Shown here piece by piece: positions 1 through 7,850 of a DNA stretch of 64,000 nt. The notes beneath the pieces are model-generated. The model was not told the origin of the DNA. It did not search any database and was given only the letters and a program-made list of their open reading frames with translations. This stretch comes from Prevotella sp. P6B1 (lineage in GTDB: Bacteria; Bacteroidota; Bacteroidia; Bacteroidales; Bacteroidaceae): assembly GCF_000702825.1 (NCBI RefSeq), contig NZ_JNKF01000010.1:248001-312000 (forward strand), in the 5' to 3' direction. Each line of letters opens with the position of its first letter. Position 1 is the first letter of the stretch. The translations under genes and the position numbers were made by a program.

Positions 1-537
1 CGGCAGGAATCCATGCTTAGCAGCATAAACCTGATAATAGGGTTTAGCCACAAAGTCTGGATCGGGTACCGGGTGTTTAGGGTTGATCATATCACGATAA
101 TCGCATACTGCAACATGAGCATAACTCTCCGTCATCGACACATGCGGACGTATATCGATGAGTTCACACATCTTGCTGCAGATAGCCTCATTGAAATCCT
201 GAAGATAATCCCAACGTTTCTCAAAGAACGGATGGATATCATCCTGATAATACTCAAAGAAGGGCGATTCGCCATAAGCACTCTGCAAAGCCATCCAGTG
301 CAGATGACGCCAGTTGCCATGATCGCTGATGCGGATGTCCTTGATAAGTGGTGAGTTACTACGCTCAACAGGTACCGTCAATGCCTGAACACCATTAGTT
401 GTCGCTATCAGGCAACGATTGCGATAGGTTTGCTTTTGGAAGCTCTCCCATTGTTCTATCAGTACATCGTCAGCCCGATGCAGTTTCTGATACCACTGCA
501 CCGGGCCGAAGTAGGTTGTACTGAGCAAAACCTGCAT
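1..537 (-). CDS. WbqC-like family protein, 3' end outside window
   Basis: The reading frame starts at an ATG at 537 and stays open to base 1, giving 179 codons without a stop, so the C-terminus lies outside the window. The N-terminus reads MQVLLSTTYFGPVQWYQKL, which matches the WbqC-like family (PF08889) as I know it. Those proteins are about 200-240 residues, so perhaps 30-60 residues are missing. The biochemical role of the family is poorly defined; some members lie in O-antigen loci. It starts 10 bp after the signal peptidase stop and is probably the third gene of a dapB-lepB-wbqC-like operon. I see no signal peptide or membrane segment. Confidence 0.75.
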   Translation of the reverse strand, partial: MQVLLSTTYFGPVQWYQKLHRADDVLIEQWESFQKQTYRNRCLIATTNGVQALTVPVERSNSPLIKDIRISDHGNWRHLHWMALQSAYGESPFFEYYQDDIHPFFEKRWDYLQDFNEAICSKMCELIDIRPHVSMTESYAHVAVCDYRDMINPKHPVPDPDFVAKPYYQVYAAKHGFLP

Positions 538-546
538 AGGTCTGGC

Positions 547-1974
547 TTACTTAATATGATCAACAATATTGCCGATACGACTCCAACGAATGCCTGAGAA
601 GCCATTGCGATCGGGATCACTCGACCACCAGATAAAGATAGGCTTACCTACGATATGATCCTCGGGCACAAATCCCCAATAGCGAGAATCGGCCGAGTTG
701 TGACGGTTATCACCCATCATCCAGTAATAATCCATCTTAAAGGTGTACTTATTGGTTTCCTGACCATTGATGTAGATTTTACCATCACGTACCTGCAGGT
801 CGTTACCTTCATAAGCACGGATAGGACGCTCATAAATGGGCAGATTGTCGAGTGTCAGCTGGATGCTCTCACCTTTCTTAGGAATCCAGATCGGACCATA
901 ATTATCACGTGTCCAATGTAGATTACCATTCTGCGGATACAGGCTCCATTCCTCAACATCATTATGAAACGAGATGCGCTCTACCAGATCACTGCATTTC
1001 TTCATCGCTTCTACCACACGATTAGTCAGTGGCATATATCCATTATTGTTGAGCGATACCAATTCCTCGCGAGTGATGTTCCACTCTTCCATCTCTTCGT
1101 CAGTAAAATGGCGCTTCAGCTTCAACTCATACGTGTACTGCACGTTGTCGGGCTCCTTATTGGCCTTACCATCCAAATATACCACATGATTCTTAATCTG
1201 CAGCGTCTGTCCAGGCAGTCCCACACAACGCTTCACGTAGTTCTCCCGACGATCAGTTGGACGGGTGTCAATCTCACCAAACTCCTGACGATTCTGCTTA
1301 ATCACATTCTTTCCTATCTCATAGACCTCGCTGTACAACTTCAGTCGTTGTTCAGCAGAAAGGGAATCGGGGTTGGGCATATTTGGATAGCTGCCAAGAC
1401 CATAGCCATAGCACAGATTGTAATACTCTGTCTGATAGTTCAAGGCTGTACAGATGGTATCGCCAGCGGGATAGTTGAACACAACGATATCATTCAACTG
1501 CACGTTGCCTAAGCCTTTTACACGGCGATAGTCCCAGTGGGGCCACTCTATATAGCTCTTGCACTCCACAACAGGCAGGGTATGCTGAGTAAGCGGCATG
1601 GTCAATGGTGTCTGTGGGATACGAGGACCGTAGCTTACCTTTGATACAAACAGGTAATCGCCGGTCAACAACGACTTCTCCAACGAACTTGATGGAATAA
1701 CATAGTTCTGGAAGAAGAACTGATTGATGAAGTAGACGGCCACCAGTGCAAACACCAGGGCATCAATCCACGACATCACGAACTTCACGGGCTTTTCAGC
1801 CTCTTTCCACCACTGCCATTTTATCTTCTTGGTGATATACACGTCATAGATGAAAGGTATCACCAGCAGCCCCCACCAACTTCCTACCCAATAGAGGAAG
1901 AGCAGATACAGTACCAGTACGCCAATAAACTTGGCCCACTGTACCTTAGGGTCGAATTCTTTCTTTTTTACCAT
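547..1974 (-). CDS. lepB: Signal peptidase I
   Basis: Type I signal peptidase (S26), 475 residues, cleaving signal peptides on the periplasmic face of the inner membrane. Two hydrophobic segments lie near residues 15-47 and 68-90. The catalytic Ser is in the IPSSSLEKSL motif (about Ser97), and the general-base Lys is in YVKRCVGLPG (about Lys248). Box E, GDNRHNSADSRYWG, is near residues 425-440. The protein is far longer than the E. coli enzyme (324) because a long insert separates the Ser and Lys boxes; this is usual for Bacteroidota. It follows dapB by 12 bp and was probably transcribed with it. Confidence 0.95.
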   Translation of the reverse strand: MVKKKEFDPKVQWAKFIGVLVLYLLFLYWVGSWWGLLVIPFIYDVYITKKIKWQWWKEAEKPVKFVMSWIDALVFALVAVYFINQFFFQNYVIPSSSLEKSLLTGDYLFVSKVSYGPRIPQTPLTMPLTQHTLPVVECKSYIEWPHWDYRRVKGLGNVQLNDIVVFNYPAGDTICTALNYQTEYYNLCYGYGLGSYPNMPNPDSLSAEQRLKLYSEVYEIGKNVIKQNRQEFGEIDTRPTDRRENYVKRCVGLPGQTLQIKNHVVYLDGKANKEPDNVQYTYELKLKRHFTDEEMEEWNITREELVSLNNNGYMPLTNRVVEAMKKCSDLVERISFHNDVEEWSLYPQNGNLHWTRDNYGPIWIPKKGESIQLTLDNLPIYERPIRAYEGNDLQVRDGKIYINGQETNKYTFKMDYYWMMGDNRHNSADSRYWGFVPEDHIVGKPIFIWWSSDPDRNGFSGIRWSRIGNIVDHIK

Positions 1975-1986
1975 TATTGCTAAGGC

Positions 1987-2703
1987 TTAGAATTTAAACA
2001 TATCGCTGATAGTCAGCAAACCCTGATGTTCCTTGGTGTACTCGGCGGCCAACACGGCTCCAAGTGCAAAGCCCTTACGGCTGTGTGCATCGTGGGTAAT
2101 GGTAATCAGGTCGGCATCACTATCGTAACGTATGGTATGAATGCCAGGCACTTCACCACGACGGATATGGTCCACGCGCAGATACTTGGCATCGGTAGTA
2201 TCCTCTTTCCAAGCTTCCTTGCGGTCGATGTTATTTACGATTTCTTCGGCCAGGGTAATGGCTGTTCCACTGGGATGATCGAGCTTATGCACATGGTGAG
2301 TCTCTTCCATCTCCACATCGTACTGAGGGAATTGGTTCATAATCTTGGCCAGATAACGGTTTACAGCAGAGAAGATGGCCACGCCGATAGAGAAATTTGA
2401 TGCCCAGAAGAGTGTCTTTCCCTCTTCAGAACAAGCCTTACGAACTTCATCTCCGTGCTCAGTCATCCATCCGGTTGATCCACTAACTACTTTTACGCCC
2501 TTGGCCCATGCCTTCAGATAGTTGCCATAGGCAGCTTGTGGAGCCGTAAACTCGATAGCCACATCTGCTGAGGCGAATGCAGGCGAATCAAAATCCTGTT
2601 GATTATCGATATCGATAATACTTACAATCTCATGGCCGCGGTCGCGGGCAATTTGTTCAATCATCTTGCCCATCTTGCCGTAGCCGATCAAAGCTATTTT
2701 CAT
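1987..2703 (-). CDS. dapB: 4-hydroxy-tetrahydrodipicolinate reductase
   Basis: NAD(P)H-dependent reductase of the diaminopimelate/lysine pathway, supplying peptidoglycan precursor in the cytoplasm. The N-terminal Rossmann motif GYGKMGKM is at residues 7-14. The catalytic and substrate-binding stretch ETHHVHKLDHPSGTA is near residues 133-148, with the HH and K of the family signature. The C-terminal region HSRKGFALGAVLAAEY is typical. At 238 residues it is near the short end of the family (240-270). It is the first gene of the minus-strand unit with lepB and the WbqC-like gene, and a -7 box lies just upstream. Confidence 0.95.
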   Translation of the reverse strand: MKIALIGYGKMGKMIEQIARDRGHEIVSIIDIDNQQDFDSPAFASADVAIEFTAPQAAYGNYLKAWAKGVKVVSGSTGWMTEHGDEVRKACSEEGKTLFWASNFSIGVAIFSAVNRYLAKIMNQFPQYDVEMEETHHVHKLDHPSGTAITLAEEIVNNIDRKEAWKEDTTDAKYLRVDHIRRGEVPGIHTIRYDSDADLITITHDAHSRKGFALGAVLAAEYTKEHQGLLTISDMFKF

Positions 2704-2726
2704 AATTAATTCGAATTAAAACGCCG

Positions 2727-2734
2727 CAAAGATA
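2727..2734 (-). promoter_or_regulatory. -7 box upstream of dapB
   Basis: TATCTTTG on the minus strand, 24-31 bases before the dapB start, matching the Bacteroidota -7 consensus TAnnTTTG. A TTTG at the expected -33 distance is not present, so only the -7 element is supported. Confidence 0.5.
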
Positions 2735-2783
2735 CTACTTTTAATCAACAAATACCCATTTTCAACAGAAAATAACTAAAAAA

Positions 2784-2815
2784 TTTGCTGATATTAAAAT
2801 AATGTAATACTTTTG
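2784..2815 (+). promoter_or_regulatory. Promoter of the panB-coaX operon
   Basis: TTTG at 2784-2787, a 20-bp spacer, then TACTTTTG at 2808-2815, a full match to the Bacteroidota primary sigma factor consensus. Transcription should begin around 2822, which rules out the TTG codon at 2813 as translation start and favours the ATG at 2852. Confidence 0.75.
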
Positions 2816-2851
2816 CACCCTCGAAGAGAGTATAGAATTCTATTTCAGGAA

Positions 2852-3676
2852 ATGAGAAAATCTATTTTTGACTTACTTGAACGTAAGGGGAAACAGCCGA
2901 TCAGCATGCTGACGGCTTACGACTATCATACAGCCTGCACCATGGATGAGGCTGGAATCGACATGATACTGGTTGGCGATTCGCTTGGCAACGTAATGCT
3001 GGGCTATGAGAATACACTCGCTGTGACTGTTGAGGATATGATTCATCATGGCGCCGCAGTGGTGCGTGGTGCCAAGCAGGCTATGGTTGTTATCGACATG
3101 CCGTTTATGTCGTACCAGGCATCGGTAGAGGATGCTGTGCGCAATGCAGGCCGCATTATGAAGGAGACAAACTGCCAGGCCGTGAAGCTTGAGGGCGGTG
3201 CCGAATATGCCGACCGCATCAGAGCCATCGTGAATGCCGGCATCCCCGTGGTGGCTCATATCGGGCTCACTCCCCAGTCGGTTAACGCGCTAGGTGGCTA
3301 TAAGGTTCAGGGCAAATCGCTCGAACAGGCTCAGAAACTGCTGGCTGATGCCAAAGCTGTGGAAGAGGCTGGCGCTTTTGCCATCACGCTGGAGTGCGTG
3401 CCTGCCGAACTGGCCAAGTTGGTGACCGAGCGCAGCGGAGCGCTCACTATCGGCATTGGCGGTGGTAATGGTTGCGACGGCCAGGTGCTGGTTTATCAGG
3501 ACATGCTGGGTTACACCGATGGTTTCACACCCAAGTTTGTGAAGAAGTATGCCGACCTGCACAGCGTGATGCTCGAGGCCTTTAAGCAGTACAAGCACGA
3601 TGTTGAGACTCGCGAATTCCCATCTAAAGAACAAACATTTGCTATCAACGAAGAGGTGATAGAAAAACTATATTGA
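2852..3676 (+). CDS. panB: 3-methyl-2-oxobutanoate hydroxymethyltransferase
   Basis: Ketopantoate hydroxymethyltransferase: transfers a hydroxymethyl group from methylene-tetrahydrofolate to 2-ketoisovalerate, the first committed step to pantothenate. Family motifs in the 274 residues include ISMLTAYDYHTA near residue 17, ILVGDSLGNVMLGYENT around residues 39-55, VKLEGG, and HIGLTPQSVNALGGYKVQG. The start is the ATG at 2852, preceded by CAGGA; a longer frame would begin inside the promoter. It is the first gene of the CoA operon, with panC 3 bp downstream. Confidence 0.96.
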   Translation: MRKSIFDLLERKGKQPISMLTAYDYHTACTMDEAGIDMILVGDSLGNVMLGYENTLAVTVEDMIHHGAAVVRGAKQAMVVIDMPFMSYQASVEDAVRNAGRIMKETNCQAVKLEGGAEYADRIRAIVNAGIPVVAHIGLTPQSVNALGGYKVQGKSLEQAQKLLADAKAVEEAGAFAITLECVPAELAKLVTERSGALTIGIGGGNGCDGQVLVYQDMLGYTDGFTPKFVKKYADLHSVMLEAFKQYKHDVETREFPSKEQTFAINEEVIEKLY

Positions 3677-3679
3677 GAT

Positions 3680-4525
3680 ATGAAAGTTGTAAAGACAGTA
3701 AAGGAGGTAAGAGAGATTGTAGCTGGTTGGCGTAAAAAGGGCCTGAGCGTAGGACTGGTGCCTACGATGGGATTCCTGCACGAGGGTCATCAGAGCCTCA
3801 TCAGCAAGTCGGCCAGTCAGAACGACCGTACGGTGGTTTCTGTATTCGTTAACCCCATCCAGTTTGGTCCAAACGAGGATCTGGAGGCTTATCCACGCGA
3901 CTTGAACCGCGACATGCAGAAGGTGGAAGAGGCAGGTGGCAACCTGATTTTCAACCCCGAGCCTGCCGAGATGTATCCTGGCCACTTTACATCATTCATC
4001 GACACCACCGAGACGACCGAACTGCTTTGCGGTGCTGTGCGCCCTGTTCACTTCCGTGGTGTGTGCACCGTGGTGGGCAAGCTGTTCAACATCGTTTGTC
4101 CTGATCGTGCTTACTTCGGACAGAAGGATGCCCAGCAGCTGGCTACCGTGAAGCGCTTTGTGCGCGACCTGAACTTCCCCGTGGAGATTGTGCCCTGCCC
4201 TATCGTTCGCGAGGACGACGGACTGGCAAAGTCGAGCCGTAACACCTACCTGAATGCAGACGAGCGCCAGGCAGCGCTGATTCTTTCTAAGAGTTTGAAG
4301 CTGGGAAAGCAGGCCATCGAGGCTGGTGAGCGCGATGCTCAGAAGGTGATCGACATCATCCGCCAGAACCTGCAGACAGAGCCTATGGCTCGTATCGACT
4401 ACGTTGAGGTGGTGGACTTTGAGAATATCCAGCGCACAGCGCGTATCGAGGGCGAGGTGCTGGTGGCTATCGCTGTGTATATCGGTAAGACCCGACTGAT
4501 TGATAACTTCATCGTAAATATTTAA
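3680..4525 (+). CDS. panC: Pantothenate synthetase
   Basis: ATP-dependent ligase joining pantoate and beta-alanine to pantothenate through a pantoyl-adenylate. In 281 residues it shows the nucleotidyltransferase HIGH-type motif in [14 protein letters not shown] (residues 28-41), [37 protein letters not shown] and the KMSKS-like KSSRNTYL. Length and motifs are canonical. It sits 3 bp after panB and 7 bp before panD, so its beta-alanine donor PanD is encoded next door. Confidence 0.97.
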   Translation: MKVVKTVKEVREIVAGWRKKGLSVGLVPTMGFLHEGHQSLISKSASQNDRTVVSVFVNPIQFGPNEDLEAYPRDLNRDMQKVEEAGGNLIFNPEPAEMYPGHFTSFIDTTETTELLCGAVRPVHFRGVCTVVGKLFNIVCPDRAYFGQKDAQQLATVKRFVRDLNFPVEIVPCPIVREDDGLAKSSRNTYLNADERQAALILSKSLKLGKQAIEAGERDAQKVIDIIRQNLQTEPMARIDYVEVVDFENIQRTARIEGEVLVAIAVYIGKTRLIDNFIVNI

Positions 4526-4532
4526 GTTTGGC

Positions 4533-4922
4533 ATGGATATAACACTACTGAAGGCAAAGATTCATCGCGCTGTGGTTACCCAAGCCGATTTGGATTATGT
4601 AGGCAGTATCACCATCGACTCTGATTTGCTGCGTGAGAGCGGCATCTTGGAGTATGAGAAGGTTGAGATTGCCGATATCGACAACGGCAGTCGCTTTGCC
4701 ACCTATGCCATTGCTGGCGAGGCCGGATCGGGCATTATCTGCCTGAACGGTGCCGCTGCCAAGTGCGTGAACGTAGGCGACAAGGTGATCATTATGGCCT
4801 ACGCCACTATGACTCCCGACGAGGCCAAGAACCACAAGCCTACCGTGCTGTTTGTAGATGAGCACAACAAGCTGGTGCGCAAGGCCAACTACGAGAAGCA
4901 CGGCCTGCTGAAAGAGCAATAA
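4533..4922 (+). CDS. panD: Aspartate 1-decarboxylase proenzyme
   Basis: Makes beta-alanine from L-aspartate for PanC. PanD is made as a proenzyme that self-cleaves between Gly24 and Ser25 to create a pyruvoyl cofactor; this protein has Gly24-Ser25 in DYVGSITID, in register with E. coli PanD. Other hallmarks are [10 protein letters not shown] and [10 protein letters not shown]; the stretch [10 protein letters not shown] around residue 70 also fits the family. The 129 residues are the usual length. It is encoded 7 bp after panC in the same operon. Whether a PanM/PanZ-type maturation factor is needed is not visible here. Confidence 0.96.
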   Translation: MDITLLKAKIHRAVVTQADLDYVGSITIDSDLLRESGILEYEKVEIADIDNGSRFATYAIAGEAGSGIICLNGAAAKCVNVGDKVIIMAYATMTPDEAKNHKPTVLFVDEHNKLVRKANYEKHGLLKEQ

Positions 4923-4943
4923 AAAATTAATAGCAATAGTGTT

Positions 4944-6134
4944 ATGCTGACAGGAAAGACCATCGTACTGGGCGTTACGGGCGGTATTGCTGCCTACAAG
5001 AGCGCCAATCTGGCCTCGATGCTTGTTAAGTTGCATGCCGATGTGCATGTGATCATGACTCAGAACGCCACCAAGTTCATCACGCCGATGACTTTCGAGA
5101 CACTGACCAACAACAAGTGCATCGTGGATACCTTCGACCGCAACTTCTCGTTCGACGTGAAGCATGTGTCGCTGGCCAAGCGCGGCGACTTGTTTGTGGT
5201 GGCTCCCTGTACAGCAAATGTGATTGGCAAGCTGGCTCACGGTATCTGCGACGATATGCTTACCACCACCATGCTGGCCACACGCGCTCCTAAACTGATT
5301 GCGCCCGCCATGAATACCGGCATGTGGGAGAATCCCATCCTGCAGGACAATCTGCTAAAACTAAAGGGCTATGGCTATCACGTTATCGATCCCATCATAG
5401 GCCGGCTGGCTTGTGGCGATACAGGCACAGGCAAGATGAACTCTGAGGAGGTGATCGTAGAGCATATCCTAACGTTTATGGTCAAGGAGCACGACTTGAA
5501 GGGCAAGCGCTATCTCATTACCGCAGGTCCTACACAAGAGGCTATCGACCCTGTGCGCTATATCACCAACCACTCATCAGGCAAGATGGGCTACGCCATC
5601 GCCAAAATGGCCCGTTTGCGTGGTGCTCAGGTCACACTGGTATCAGGCCCCGTAAACATCAAGCCTTTCGAGGGCGTTGAAGTGGTGCCTGTTAAGAGCG
5701 CTGCCGACATGTTCGAGGCTGTCACCACACGTAGTAGCGAGGCCGATGTGGTGATTATGTGCAGCGCAGTGGCCGACTACACACCAGCCGTATATGCCGA
5801 CCAGAAGGTGAAGAAACACGAAGGCGACCTACAGATTGAACTCAAACGAACACAAGATATTCTTGGTTGGCTGGGCGAGCACAAGCCCGCCAACCAGACT
5901 TTGGTTGGATTCTCGATGGAAACGGAGAATCTGATTGAGAACTCACGCGCCAAACTCCTGAAGAAGCATGCCGACCTGATTTGCGCCAACTCGATTGCTG
6001 GCGGCAACACGGGCTTTGCAGTTGATACCAACAAGGTAACGCTCATCAGCGGTCAGGAGGTAAAGGAACTGCCATTATGCTCTAAGGAAGAGACTGCCGA
6101 CCTGATTCTAGCTTACATTCAAACACTCGCGTAG
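4944..6134 (+). CDS. coaBC: Bifunctional phosphopantothenoylcysteine decarboxylase / phosphopantothenate-cysteine ligase
   Basis: Adds cysteine to 4'-phosphopantothenate and decarboxylates the product to 4'-phosphopantetheine. The CoaC flavoprotein half (residues 1-185) has GVTGGIAAYKSA, the PAMN motif in APAMNTGMWENP and the catalytic Cys in CGDTGTGKM. The CoaB half follows with AGPTQEAIDPVRYITNHSSG (CTP and dimer region) and KKHADLICANSI. The fusion is full length at 396 residues. It is encoded 21 bp after panD. Confidence 0.96.
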   Translation: MLTGKTIVLGVTGGIAAYKSANLASMLVKLHADVHVIMTQNATKFITPMTFETLTNNKCIVDTFDRNFSFDVKHVSLAKRGDLFVVAPCTANVIGKLAHGICDDMLTTTMLATRAPKLIAPAMNTGMWENPILQDNLLKLKGYGYHVIDPIIGRLACGDTGTGKMNSEEVIVEHILTFMVKEHDLKGKRYLITAGPTQEAIDPVRYITNHSSGKMGYAIAKMARLRGAQVTLVSGPVNIKPFEGVEVVPVKSAADMFEAVTTRSSEADVVIMCSAVADYTPAVYADQKVKKHEGDLQIELKRTQDILGWLGEHKPANQTLVGFSMETENLIENSRAKLLKKHADLICANSIAGGNTGFAVDTNKVTLISGQEVKELPLCSKEETADLILAYIQTLA

Positions 6135-6137
6135 CAT

Positions 6138-6896
6138 ATGCAAGTACTTATAGATATCGGCAATTCTACCGTAGTAGTTGCTTTGGCTGATGGTCAAGGT
6201 AACATCTCAAACACCTGGCGTTTCAAGACTAAGAAGGAAGAAACGGCCAGTTTCTTCCGGTACGAACTGCGCCAAGGTCTGCGCAAGTACGGCGTAGAGG
6301 CTGCTGATATCCAGCAGATTACTATTTCATCGGTAGTGCCAGAGGTGAACGACGATATGGCTCAGGCCATTACCGACTTGACTAGTCTGCAGCCCCATTT
6401 CTTCTCGATTGCCGATGCCCAGGGCATTATCACGATAGATGTTGAGTCGCCCGCCCAGTTGGGCAAGGACCGACTGGCCGACGCCATTGGCGCTGCCTGC
6501 TTCTATGGCGTGCCTGCCATTGTGATCGATTTTGGCACAGCTACCACCATCGGCGTTATCGACGAAAACAAGGTGTTCCGCGGTGGCATCATCATTCCTG
6601 GCGTAAAAACATCTATGAACGCCCTCAGCGCACGCGCCTCACAGTTGCCTGCCATCACTATCGAAAAGCCCCAGCATCTCATTGGTCGCAACACCTTAGA
6701 GTGTATGCAGAGCGGTATCGTAAACGGCACCGCCGCCATGATCGACGGTCTTATCAACCAGATACTCCCCACCCTTAACGGTCAGCCCCATATCATCGCC
6801 ACTGGCGGCATGTCGCGCACCATCGCCCAGCACTGCCACCACCAGATAACCATCGACCCCTACCTGCTCTTCAAAGGACTCTTAAATAGGACATGA
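6138..6896 (+). CDS. coaX: Type III pantothenate kinase
   Basis: Phosphorylates pantothenate; the type III (ASKHA-fold) enzyme is not feedback-inhibited by CoA and needs a monovalent cation. Motifs: DIGNSTVVVAL at residues 6-16 (phosphate 1), GKDRLADAIGA near 112 (the Asp is the catalytic base), DFGTATTIG (phosphate 2) and GGIIIPG. It has 252 residues, a normal length. Only 3 bp separate it from coaBC, and its stop overlaps the start of the downstream transporter (ATGA). Confidence 0.95.
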   Translation: MQVLIDIGNSTVVVALADGQGNISNTWRFKTKKEETASFFRYELRQGLRKYGVEAADIQQITISSVVPEVNDDMAQAITDLTSLQPHFFSIADAQGIITIDVESPAQLGKDRLADAIGAACFYGVPAIVIDFGTATTIGVIDENKVFRGGIIIPGVKTSMNALSARASQLPAITIEKPQHLIGRNTLECMQSGIVNGTAAMIDGLINQILPTLNGQPHIIATGGMSRTIAQHCHHQITIDPYLLFKGLLNRT

Positions 6897-7849
6897 AATA
6901 TATGATACAACTGAGCCGCTGGCTCGCTTCAAATGCCTCGCTGTTTATCATCCTTATTGCGGTGGTCACATTCTTTGTGCCCGATATGTTTCTGTGGGTT
7001 CGCGGCACCACACAGACTGTGATTCTTGGCATTATCATGCTGACGATGGGACTTACACTGACTACCGACGATTTCCGCATACTCGCTCGCCGACCGTTTG
7101 ACATCCTGATTGGTGCTTGTGCCCAGTTCTTCATCATGCCCTGTGTAGCATATGTACTGGTGCATGTATTCCGTCTTGAGCCAGCTTTGGCATTAGGCAT
7201 TCTGCTGGTGGGCTGTTGCCCTGGAGGCGTTTCGAGCAATATCATGTCGTATCTCTGTCATGGCGATGTAGCTTTCAGCGTGGGCATGACTTGTGCCTCT
7301 ACTCTGTTGGCACCTGTGATGACGCCCCTACTGATGGAATTGACTGCTGGCGAAATCATCGAAATAGACGCTATCGGCATGTTTCTGAACATCCTTATTG
7401 TAACGATTATCCCTGTTGGAATCGGCTGTTTTCTTAACTATACCTACTCCAAAAGTCAGCACTTCCCCACAGTCCAGTCGCTGATGCCAGGTCTGAGTGT
7501 TACCTGCTTAGCTTGTATCGTGGGTGGTGTCATTTCGACTGTTCACGACGATTTGATAGCTCGTGGGCTCTGGCTCTTCCTTTGGACGTTTGCTGTTGTC
7601 TTTTGTCATAACACGCTGGGCTATATTCTTGGCTATACCTCGGGGCGACTGGCTGGTTTTTCTAAGGCCAAGAAACGCACCATCAGTATCGAGGTAGGTA
7701 TGCAGAATGCGGGTCTTGCAACGGTGCTTGCTGGCAATTTCTTCGCCGCCCAACCTTTAGCCGTCCTCCCCTGCGCCATCAGCTGCGCCTGGCACAGCAT
7801 CAGCGGTACCATTATCGCAGGCCTCTTCCTGCGCCGCGATAACATATAA
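6893..7849 (+). CDS. BASS-family transporter, CoA-precursor transport suspected
   Basis: Integral membrane protein of the bile acid:sodium symporter superfamily, 318 residues, with about 9-10 hydrophobic segments. Family features include MLTMGLTLTTDDF near residue 44, GCCPGGVSSNIMSYLCHGDVA near residue 105, and the C-terminal SIEVGMQNAGLATVLA. Its ATG overlaps the coaX stop, so translation is coupled to the CoA operon. Despite the family name, bile acids are an unlikely substrate. Salmonella PanS is a BASS protein linked to ketopantoate uptake, so a pantothenate precursor is a reasonable inference. An ATG at 6902 is an alternative start. Confidence 0.85.
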   Translation: MKYMIQLSRWLASNASLFIILIAVVTFFVPDMFLWVRGTTQTVILGIIMLTMGLTLTTDDFRILARRPFDILIGACAQFFIMPCVAYVLVHVFRLEPALALGILLVGCCPGGVSSNIMSYLCHGDVAFSVGMTCASTLLAPVMTPLLMELTAGEIIEIDAIGMFLNILIVTIIPVGIGCFLNYTYSKSQHFPTVQSLMPGLSVTCLACIVGGVISTVHDDLIARGLWLFLWTFAVVFCHNTLGYILGYTSGRLAGFSKAKKRTISIEVGMQNAGLATVLAGNFFAAQPLAVLPCAISCAWHSISGTIIAGLFLRRDNI

Positions 7850-7850
7850 A

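Noticed and set aside
2813..2851. Upstream extension of panB from TTG
   Set aside because: Overlaps the -7 box and predicted transcription start; the family N-terminus begins at the ATG at 2852.
4545..5240. 231-codon open frame on the minus strand across panD and coaBC
   Set aside because: Antisense shadow of two strongly conserved genes; no family resemblance and no promoter.
6893..7849. Bile acid transporter as literal function
   Set aside because: The family name reflects animal homologues; operon context gives no support for bile acids.
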